From: Ceratobasidium sp. AG-K
Lineage: Eukaryota; Basidiomycota; Agaricomycetes; Cantharellales; Ceratobasidiaceae
Assembly (NCBI GenBank): GCA_037039685.1
Contig: JAWNGF010000004.1
Coordinates: 2,046,001 to 2,110,000 of the forward strand
Length of the DNA: 64,000 bases
Direction: 5' to 3'
Shown: piece after piece, positions 56,548 to 64,000 of the stretch
Numbering within the stretch: the stretch's first letter is position 1
Layout: every line of letters begins with the position of its first letter
Made by a program: the position numbers and the translations under genes
The notes under the pieces: model-generated
The model's input: the letters and a program-made list of their open reading frames with translations, nothing else
The model's database searches: none
Told to the model about the DNA's origin: nothing

Positions 56548-56817
56548 CCCGACGAAAAAGCTCGGTCACTTCGAAGCGGTTTGGCTTGACAAAAAAGGTT
56601 TCTTGTTCTGTTCATATCTGTACTGTAAGTTATGTTCTCTATTTCGCATTTTGGCTCAAAATCGCCAGCGAAAGCCGGTCGCTCTGATTTACTGTAAGAG
56701 AATAACAAGAATAACATTGTTTTTTCGACTATTCATACACGGTCCATCTAGTGGTACACAACGCATCCCTCGAGTCGTTTGCATTCCAACCCAAAACACT
56801 ATTCCTAAGGTCGGCAC

Positions 56818-58705
56818 TCAGAGTTTGGCAAACCTTAGTAACTTCTTCGAATGTGGCACCGCCTTGACGCGGTCAACATCTGCAAGGCTGATGGGCCTGC
56901 ACTCGCACGCATGGTTGTATCCGACTCTGCTCAAGAGCTTAGGTACCGTCAAGCTTATGCATATTTATAACTAACCTGTCGCGCCCATCTTCTCCACCAT
57001 CTTTCCAGAATTCGGGGCGTTTCAGAACGCTGACGACGACCGCCCCTCCTAGGCCAACGTTGTGGACTAGTCCAAGCTTGTTGGTTACGTTTGGAGCTTG
57101 CATTGGACCAGCCCACTAGATAACATTATAAGTTAGCATGGCGGTGGACGAGGAATGGGAGGTACGTACGTTTCGTAGTTGAGTCGTAATGTAAAAGTGC
57201 ATTCCTAGGCCAGTTGCTAATGCACAACCAGGGTTAGACGTACGTTTAACTTCATCGGGGCACGGGCTCACCTCCGAGCGGGTGTCCCTTAGCCTCGAGC
57301 CCTCCAGATGGGTTGACTACAAACTTCCCACCATAGGTGTTGTCTCCAGCGTCAACCAACTTGTGAGCCTCTCCAGGTTTGCATAGCCCAAGCGCATCGT
57401 ACATGAGCAACTAAAGGCCACGCCTGGTTACTCATGCAATTTCAAGGTTCGAACAAAACAACGTACCTCGTTGGCAGCAAAGCAATCTTTTGAACCCGGT
57501 AAATTATTCGCATATATCCACAGTTATCGCACTTACCGTGCAATTCAACCACACCTACGTTGTCTCGATTATCTCCTTCACCAGCTTGAGCGAACGCATC
57601 GTTGGCAGCCCGACGGGTCATGTCGAATCCAACGATCTCCATTGCCGATCCGGATTCGAACGTGACGGGGCCATCAGTGTGCATTGACTGTCCAATAATC
57701 TCAATAGCTTGGTTCTCTAGTTTGTGTGTGTAGACAAAAGATTCAGACGCCAGGATAACGCAGCCGGCTGAAAACGCCTATATGAGCCGAATACCGAGGC
57801 GTAGACAAGAGGTAATACGTACCTCCATCCGAGGTAGGACAACACATCAATTTGGTGAGATAATCCGTTATGGCTGGAGAGGCTAGAACTTGCTCAGGCG
57901 TCCATGGGGTACGGAATTGTGAGTACGGGTTCTTTGCGGCATGGTTATGGTTCTTCGAAGCTAGATCGGGTAAGTGTCAGTTTCCGGCCCTGTTCCAATA
58001 CTCTGCTGACCCACCGATTTTGGCCAAATGCTCCCTTGTCGATCCGTACTTCTCCCCATACTCTTTGGCGCCATTACCAAACATCCTCGCGGCCATAGGA
58101 CCCTTCTTCCCATCACCTCCACCTTCGATATCCACGGTTGCAACACTCCAGGGCAGCATCGGAGGCTTCCGGTCCGGGAAGTTCGACTTGAGCGAGCCGG
58201 ATTGCATTTGTTCGAATCCGAGGGCGAGTGTGCACTCGGCTAGGCCGGCACGGACCCAGGAGGCGGCATTGAATATCGCGGTGGAGCCTGTTGAGCAGTT
58301 CTATAGAGGGATAGGTTAGTAGCCGGTCGGTTTTACAGTTTAGGAGACGTACGTTGTTGACGTTTGTAATTGGGATGCTGCTCATTCCGAGGTTGTAGAG
58401 AGCGCGTTGGCCACAGCAACTATCCCCGTACGCCTGCAAGCAACATGTCAAACATACCACCCACAACAAGAGGGCCTTCACGCACATAACCGACCCACGC
58501 AGCTTGGACTTTGTCATAGGCAATCCCAGCATCGAGGAGGGCTTTGGTTGCAGCTTCGAGCCCCATCTGAGCATATCGTACCTTTAGCGCCAGGTGAAGG
58601 AGTTAGCGAGTCTATACATACATCGGAAGTGTCACGCTGTCCGCGAGGCTTGATGAACGCAGTCATCCCCACACCGACAATGAATACGCGGTTCTGTTTC
58701 GCCAT
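56818..58705 (-). CDS. SCPx-type thiolase (sterol carrier protein x / 3-oxoacyl-CoA thiolase), peroxisomal
   Basis: It cleaves 3-oxoacyl-CoA to acetyl-CoA and a shortened acyl-CoA in peroxisomal beta-oxidation, in the SCPx clade. Met at 58705 starts [17 protein letters not shown]. The following exons give [36 protein letters not shown], the active-site block [15 protein letters not shown] with the nucleophilic Cys, [74 protein letters not shown], the histidine block [11 protein letters not shown], and [19 protein letters not shown] last intron joins GEDGRDR to [13 protein letters not shown], and the protein ends RFAKL. AKL is a type 1 peroxisomal targeting signal, which supports this splice over the read-through that would stop at 56939. 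There is no fused SCP2 lipid-binding domain. At least nine introns of about 50 nt, all with GT-AG ends. Confidence 0.9.
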
Positions 58706-60055
58706 GATATGTCTTTACAGTTGATGTATTGGGTCTGTGTTGAGTGAACGTCAGCCATTATTAGGCAAACAATCATCGTCTGGGACGTAGCTCATGCATA
58801 CCGGGATATAATAGTTGCTGGTGACGTGTGAGCAATGTGCGAAGAGGGTTAGGCTCAAGCCTCCTGCCATGCCTCCACCCCACGGGGTAGGGTATTGCCG
58901 GATTGCCGGGCCAATCACGTGCTTAATGTATAAAACCATTTGCAATCGGGTTACGAGTGCCACAGATCTCTGGCTCCATCGGCAAAATAGCCGGAAGATG
59001 GAGTCAGATTGGATTAGGGAAGGAAATGGATTGGCCCGGGCCTATCCGGATATGTATCCACAGATGCAAGCTGACCTGAGTCAGCCAACCGGGTGCACCT
59101 GCACGTGATGGATTGACACGGGTTGAAAACCCGTGGGTTGCGGATACTATCCAGGAAGTATCCGGGTGCACCATGATAAGCACACCGGCTGGGTCAGTGC
59201 CTAGCTTAGTCTGCGCATTCAATTCCACATTGTCAGCAAATGAGTTGATAAGGGTGGGGGCCATGTTGGATTCGTCAGAAATCAGTGGCAGTGCAAAACG
59301 CTTGAGACAAGCAACCTGGGCAATGTACAGCTTGGCTGCAGCCCAGCATGACATACTTCTGGCCTAAACACATGTCACAAGCTGGTGGCAGGCAAAGGAA
59401 GAGGTGGTACATGATCAAGACAGAGTAGGGGAAGCTTGTCCAGCACTATGCAAGCAAGTTGGGGGACTAAGAGAACACCAAGTACACCCACAAAGTCAAA
59501 GAGGAAGTGGTAGTCAGACAGAGTCAGGATGATTCCATGGGGGAAGTGAGCTTGTGTGTATTGTTATTTGGAAGGGTCCCACTTTGCAGGCCTGGCCCTT
59601 ATGCTTGGATCCACACTATAAATGATAGTTCATATTATATTAAGAGTGTATATTAGCTAGATAACAACAGCATCTGTAAACCTGCCTTTGGCTACATAGG
59701 GCTACATAGCTCAATATAGTAGTGTAGCAGTGTAGGAAGTCAAGTTTAAAGTAGCACCGTGTAGCAGCCCACATGGCTATGTAGCTCCACATCAATTAAT
59801 GGGGTGCTACACAGTGCTACACAGTGCTATGTAGGAGGCAATTTCACACTTATACAATGGCAAACTAACTATTTATGGGCTCATGTGTGATGTCATGCAT
59901 TCAAGGGGGAGAGACAGTGTGCTATTGCAGACTTGTAAATACATGGAACATGACTTGTATGAACAAACAAACACTACACATTTGCAGGCTGCTGGCAGGG
60001 TTTAAGCCTGCACAACTTTGTTTAAGGAAACAGCCAAGCCTGAGCACCATAGTGT
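58706..60055. other. Promoter of the thiolase gene, then repeat-like DNA
   Basis: The first 250 bases are the thiolase promoter side. From about 59015 the sequence looks transposon-derived. At 59690-59835 short motifs (GCTACATAG, GTGTAGCA) recur in both orientations, resembling the ends of a decayed inverted-repeat element. No gene is supported. Confidence 0.4.
59015..59170 (+). repeat. Possible hAT-type element terminus (fragment)
   Basis: It begins TAGGGAAGGAAAT, the first 13 bases of the 92-bp end of the hAT element at 18507, then diverges. A hairpin ACGGGTT-GAA-AACCCGT follows (59117-59133), and TATCC/GGATA motifs recur. No partner end or target duplication was found, so this is probably a remnant of a related element. 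Confidence 0.35.
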
Positions 60056-60060
60056 CAGCA

Positions 60061-60525
60061 TGTCGTAAGCTTCTTCTTGATGGCTATGAGACAAGCCGCA
60101 ATGGAGAGTGGACGGCACTAAGACCTAAGTGACCTCTTGAACCACAACACACTTAAGTGTCTGTAGGCTCTTGAGGGTAGGGGTGGTTCAAAGTGTCACT
60201 CAAAGGGGATGTTTGACAAGACAAAACAAGCTGGGGTTACCAGGCTTGTTGGTCCTCTATATATATTCACAGAGTGACTGAGTCATACAAGATGCAGCCA
60301 CACAAGTCATACAAGCAAGCCAGTCAGGAGTGTCCAAGTGAGTCATGTTGCACAGGCAGTCATGACTTGTACAAAGCACAGCCGCGTTACACAATGTAAC
60401 AGATAACCACAAGGATGTGGCAATGCGGCACAGGAAAGACAAACAGCACACAAACAGAACAACAAATACAAGAACAGACGGACAAGGCGCAAGACAAGTC
60501 TGATGGAGTGAGCTGGCTCACAACA
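60061..60525. repeat. Solo LTR of the gypsy family, with 5-bp TSD
   Basis: It starts TGTCGTAAGC and ends GCTCACAACA (TG...CA in both readings). It is a diverged direct copy of the LTR at 61647-62102. It is flanked by the 5-bp direct repeat CAGCA at 60056-60060 and 60526-60530, as expected for an LTR retrotransposon insertion. No internal region remains, so the element was lost by LTR-LTR recombination. Confidence 0.85.
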
Positions 60526-60530
60526 CAGCA

Positions 60531-61646
60531 GATGTTCCAACTGAGGTGGTTTAGATGAAGCTGAACCCACATAAACATTAATGTTGGCCAGAAAACCTTG
60601 GCGTGGGCATGGTTATTGCCACAATTGAGAGTATTGCACACAAGTAAGCCAGTGCAATGCAAGATGGGAAAAAACTTGCCCACAATGATGATGCAGTGCC
60701 ACTGTTTTCATCTTTGTACACAAGATTAGCATTGGTACACACACTTATTGAGAATGTTTGTGCATTGTGGTTGAAGGGAAACGGGCACAGACTCAGCTTG
60801 CCCAAACCCATGTTGGGTTGCTTGTAAGCCTTGTGTGACTTGGTTGGTCTCCTGACAATTGTAGCAGTTGCAAATAGCTGTGTCAACACTGAGAAATTTG
60901 ATGAAATTATTGTCAAAATTGTCAGTGTATTGCCAGGTTGTACAGTGTGGTGTGGGGTGAAGTGAGAGAGGTGGGAGAGCTGGGAGTTGATGATCCTGGT
61001 GGGCAGAGGCCCAGAGTGTGTGGAGCAGCCCTGACAGGGTCTTGGCCTGCAGAGTTAGGCACTGACTGGGCAACAACAGCCAATCAGAGATAGACCTTGC
61101 CACCACCACCCTCCATTGCTTGACTACCCCACAAAGCACCTGCCACCCTCAATATTGCCCCCAACAACGTTGGAACCACCTCAGCCAATGGCCCTGGTTG
61201 CATTCATTTGGCTCCATGCAACTGGTGTGCTTATGTTGCACTGCCACATGCTGCCATGGGCTGTACTGCACATGCTGTGTGTTTCTGTGAGTCTGAATTG
61301 ACCCTTTCTCATGCCAACAAAGCCCTACCCAATACTGCTGATGTGGTACAATAGCAGCTGCTGTCTTAGGGTTGACTCATGGTCCTTGCACATTGGCATT
61401 AGCATTGGGGGCCACAGTGGACTATCAAAGCCCCAGGACCCTGGAACAAACTTGTAGCCCTGCAGCCCACCTCCACCCCCCCCCCCTGGGTGCTGCAAAA
61501 AGCATTTTACTGGTGTGTCATGCCAGTCAATGGTATCTCACCCATTGAGTTATTCACTGAGCTTGCCTGCTCACAGCTTATCAAGGATGGCACTCAATAT
61601 TGGCTCTGGCCCCACCCCTTTCATTGCATGATCAAATTGGCAAAGT
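60531..61646. other. Old repeat-rich DNA between LTRs
   Basis: About 1.1 kb of low-complexity, TG/CA-rich sequence with many stops. It includes a C run at about 61479-61488. Fragments read like retroelement coding remnants, but none is secure. Confidence 0.35.
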
Positions 61647-62102
61647 TGTCGTAAGCTTCTTCTTGGTGGCTATGAGACAAGCAGCGACGGAGAGTGGACG
61701 GCACTAAGACCTAAGTGACCTCTTGAACCGCAACACACTTAAGTGTCTGTAGGCTCTTGAGGGTAGGGGTGGTTCAAAGTGTCACTCAAAGGGGATGTTT
61801 TGACGAGACAAAACAAGCTGGAGTTACCAGGCTTGTTGGTCCTCTATATATATACAAGAAGTGGCTGAGTCATACAAGGCGAAGCCACATGAGTCACACA
61901 GAACAGCCAGTCAGGAGTGTCCAAGTGAGTCATGCTGTATGAACAGACATGACTCGTACAAAGCACAGCCGCATTACACAGTGTAACAGAATAACCACAA
62001 GAAGGTGGCAACACGGCAAACGGAAATGGGAAAGTAACGTAGAGAAGGAGACAGGCGGGCGAGATGACGGGCGAGTCCGATGGAGTGAGCAAGCTCACAA
62101 CA
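61647..62102 (-). repeat. 3' LTR of the gypsy element
   Basis: 456 bp. On the element's strand it runs TGTTGTGAGC...GCTTACGACA. It contains a TATATATATA segment (near 61845) that may be the LTR promoter TATA region. It is a direct relative of the solo LTR at 60061-60525. Confidence 0.85.
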
Positions 62103-62105
62103 TTA

Positions 62106-62114
62106 CTCCCCCCT
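62106..62114 (-). promoter_or_regulatory. Polypurine tract (plus-strand priming site)
   Basis: AGGGGGGAG on the element's strand, three bases before the TGTTGTGAGC start of the 3' LTR. This is the usual position and composition for second-strand priming. Confidence 0.75.
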
Positions 62115-62144
62115 AAGAGTCCGTTTGGGGGACCTGAACGGACT

Positions 62145-62909
62145 CTACTGCACTGCACAGTCCTTTTCCTTTTTCAGCATATACTCCTCCAACCCCTCCT
62201 CTTCCTCCAAGGTCAGGTCGATGGGATTGAAAACGGTATTTCCCGGTTCGTCCGAGAACTTCTCCCATTCTTCCCAAGTCTCTTCCTTCGTCCAGTCCGC
62301 CTTGGACCAGTCCAAAACCCTCTCCTGGGCCTCCACAAACTCCTCATCCCATTGTCGCACATTGGGCTCTGCCTCCTTCCATGCCGACACGTCAGTCTCC
62401 TCCTTCCTCCACCAGTAGGGTTCCCATTCGATTTTTTCCTTCTGGTATCTGCCCCTCTCCATCCTCCAGTCACTCAGGTCCTTTTCGTAGTTGGCATCCC
62501 AGGCATCGTTCCATCTAGGTCGGAGCATTGGCTGCCTTCCGTCGTAACCTGGTACCCACTCGCTTGAGTATGCTCCTTCTTGTCCCCATTCGACCACTCC
62601 GAGCATGTGGGTGGAGAGGAGGACGACCTCCGAGACCTGGAAAGCGGCGCACCCTCAACAGACAAATATGTCTTTTCGTAGGAGCTGCATGCGTGTCGGC
62701 CATTTTTTTCCAACCCACTGGAATTCCCCCAGGTCTGAGTGGAGGATATCGTCCGAGGCCCTGAAGTGCATCCTTCCAGAGCTTTGTTGCGACCTCTTGA
62801 AGACGTAGAGGGCAGCTCCTGAGTCAAGGATCCTTGCCGTGGCGAAGGCAGGTCCTTCGAGGACGCAGGTGAGGTTGTTGGCAATGGTGGAGCGGGTGAC
62901 AGCAGGCAT
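62145..62909 (-). CDS. Accessory 3' reading frame of the gypsy element, Trp-rich and acidic, with in-frame TGA
   Basis: Downstream of pol and upstream of the polypurine tract, on the same strand, lies a frame of 255 codons from Met at 62909 (MPAVTRSTIANNLTCVLE) to the stop at 62145. Codon 85 is a TGA (62655-62657); the frame is otherwise open. The first part contains ALYVFKRSQQSSGRM and GEFQWVGKKWPTRMQLL. The second is highly charged and Trp-rich (WNDAWDANYEKDLSDW, EPYWWRKEET, WDEEFVEAQERVLDW, EETWEEWEKF) and probably helical. I do not recognise it. It has no transmembrane segment, so it is not an envelope-like protein. It could be an element-specific accessory or capsid-related protein. It overlaps the still-open pol frame in another phase. 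The TGA may be a decay mutation or a recoding site. Confidence 0.55.
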
Positions 62910-64000
62910 TGCAGAGGGCAAAAGAGATTTAAAGCGTAGAGTTGGTGGTGTTTCTTGGAATAGTAGCAAGTTTTGCAAGTGACACTACCCGTTTCACTCC
63001 TCCTGCCTTTTATCTTCCCTGGGGCGTAGTTAGATGGCGTGGGAGCTTCGGGGTGTCGGCGTAGAAGGTCCTTGATGATCCTTGAAAGGTGACCAAAATC
63101 TTCCGCCCTTTGTTCTGTGTCTTCTTCACTTCCATAACCCTTCCATCTGACCCTGTAAAAAAGGCCGTCCTTTGTCTTCTTCCAGTCCAAGATCTTCTCT
63201 ACCTCATATTCTTCTTCTCCTTCTTCCGTTATGATCGGCGGTGGTCGGGGTTGGTTGCGGCTGAATTCGGTGTCTCCCTTGTAAGGGCTGAGCAAATTGA
63301 TGTGGAAAACAGGGTGTACCCTCATTGTTGCCGGCAGATCAAGCTCATAAGCGTGTGATCCTATCTGTCGCTTCACGACAAATGGCCCGTGCTTTTTGTT
63401 GTCCAGTTTCTTTGATGGTCTTTTTGTTTGAATGTTCTTTCCGAGTAGCCATACTAGATCTCCTTCTTGGTACTTGCTCTTTGGCTCTTCTTCTGGGAGC
63501 CTTTGGGTTTCCATAGATGCAATTGCTTCGTCGTGGATTTTACGCCATTTTCCTGTGATGTTGTTTGCTTCTGGAACCGCTGATTCTTCCGCTGAGATGT
63601 TCCACAGTGGTTCCCTCCCGTAGACAATTTCGAAAGGGGAACTACCTGTTACGCAATGCTTCTGTAGATTATAGCTGAACTCCGCAATCGGTAATAAGTC
63701 CGCCCAATCATCCTGCCGGTAGTTGACGAACGATCGTAGCCAGCCTTCCATCCATTGATTGATTCTCTCCGTTATTCCATCTGTTTGGGGGTGGTAGGCA
63801 GTACTGAAACCTGGGCTAGTTCCAATTTTCTCATAAATGGCTTTCATAAGTTTGGAATTGAAAGTAGTCCCTCGGTCTGAGATTGTGCTCTTTGGGAAAC
63901 CGTGCAGTTTCCAAACATTTGTGATGAAAAGATTTGCAAGGTCGCTTGCCGTGTGAGATTCTTTGCAGGGTATGAAGTGCGCCATTCTTGAGAATCGGTC
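62474..64000 (-). CDS. Gypsy pol polyprotein, integrase and chromodomain end (5'-partial)
   Basis: The frame is open from the window edge (DRFSRMAHFIPC) to 62474. Integrase catalytic core: the second Asp in ISDRGTTFNS and the Glu in HPQTDGITERINQW, with the expected spacing; the first Asp lies at or beyond the edge. The C-terminal integrase region has GDLVWLLGKNI and RVHPVFHINLLSPY, the usual GPY/F-like and HPVFHxxLL motifs. The chromodomain is EEYEVEKILDWKKTKDGLFY, then VRWKGYGSEEDT, where the usual DTWEP is changed to DTEQR. The genuine protein probably ends soon after LLRRHPEAPTPSNYAPGKIK; the 160 further codons look like an out-of-phase shadow of the accessory frame. It integrates element cDNA, and the chromodomain targets heterochromatin (family knowledge). 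Confidence 0.85.
   Translation of the reverse strand, partial: DRFSRMAHFIPCKESHTASDLANLFITNVWKLHGFPKSTISDRGTTFNSKLMKAIYEKIGTSPGFSTAYHPQTDGITERINQWMEGWLRSFVNYRQDDWADLLPIAEFSYNLQKHCVTGSSPFEIVYGREPLWNISAEESAVPEANNITGKWRKIHDEAIASMETQRLPEEEPKSKYQEGDLVWLLGKNIQTKRPSKKLDNKKHGPFVVKRQIGSHAYELDLPATMRVHPVFHINLLSPYKGDTEFSRNQPRPPPIITEEGEEEYEVEKILDWKKTKDGLFYRVRWKGYGSEEDTEQRAEDFGHLSRIIKDLLRRHPEAPTPSNYAPGKIKGRRSETGSVTCKTCYYSKKHHQLYALNLFCPLQCLLSPAPPLPTTSPASSKDLPSPRQGSLTQELPSTSSRGRNKALEGCTSGPRTISSTQTWGNSSGLEKNGRHACSSYEKTYLSVEGAPLSRSRRSSSSPPTCSEWSNGDKKEHTQASGYQVTTEGSQCSDLDGTMPGMPTTKRT

Larger units (their letters stand above)
61647..64000 (-). mobile_element. Ty3/gypsy LTR retrotransposon with chromodomain (3' part, runs off the window)
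   Basis: Element on the minus strand: the window contains its 3' LTR (61647-62102), polypurine tract, an accessory frame and the integrase end of pol. Protease, reverse transcriptase, gag, the primer-binding site and the 5' LTR must lie beyond 64000. Integrase plus a C-terminal chromodomain marks the chromovirus lineage. Confidence 0.85.

Noticed and set aside
62474..62912. C-terminal 140 or so codons of the open pol frame as a genuine pol extension
   Set aside because: Composition is Ser/Pro-rich with no conserved block, and the overlapping frame in another phase looks more protein-like.

Overview
The window reads as nuclear DNA of a filamentous basidiomycete, most likely an Agaricomycete and possibly a Rhizoctonia-type fungus (inference). 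The reasons are genes split by many introns of about 45-60 nt with GT-AG ends and CTAAC-like branch sites, eukaryotic protein families (SMN, URB2, Mpv17/PMP22, SCPx thiolase), small kinases with an HGD catalytic loop, and fungal hAT and Ty3/gypsy elements. No prokaryotic gene, rRNA, convincing tRNA or CRISPR array was seen.

Layout. 1-15 kb is gene-poor. It holds a 1.6 kb foldback element (1933-3528) with 731-bp near-perfect arms and a 6-bp target duplication, one doubtful minus-strand gene (7085-8249), a short inverted repeat (5488-5660) and a long hairpin (12097-12183). 15.0-22.2 kb is a 7.2 kb composite hAT transposon: two head-to-head inverted copies of a transposase gene in 3.5 kb arms, flanked by one 8-bp target duplication. 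24.4-28.2 kb holds two Ser/Thr-rich single-pass membrane proteins. 28.7-32.5 kb holds two tandem protein kinase genes on the minus strand. 32.5-37.5 kb shows nothing I can support.

37.5-46.3 kb is a conventional gene block: an F-box-like, CxxC-containing gene with frame changes; a 3'-truncated URB2-type ribosome-biogenesis gene; a secreted repeat precursor with eight Trp-Lys-Arg/Lys units, the most interesting locus; and an Mpv17/PMP22 gene. 49.5-58.7 kb holds a coiled-coil protein with tryptophan heptads, an anchored aspartic-peptidase-like protein with altered catalytic motifs, a survival-motor-neuron homologue and a peroxisomal SCPx thiolase ending in AKL. From about 59 kb the DNA becomes repetitive: a hAT-like terminus, a solo LTR with a 5-bp duplication, old repeat DNA, and the 3' end of a Ty3/gypsy chromovirus-type element that runs off the window with an extra Trp-rich reading frame behind pol.

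The genes do not form one pathway; this is ordinary fungal gene order broken up by transposons. Linking themes are inverted duplications at several scales, apparent 1-nt frame breaks beside C-runs (sequencing error or decay), and a repeat-peptide precursor with the logic of an alpha-factor, KEP or dikaritin-type RiPP precursor. Exon boundaries were read by eye from splice signals and reading-frame continuity.
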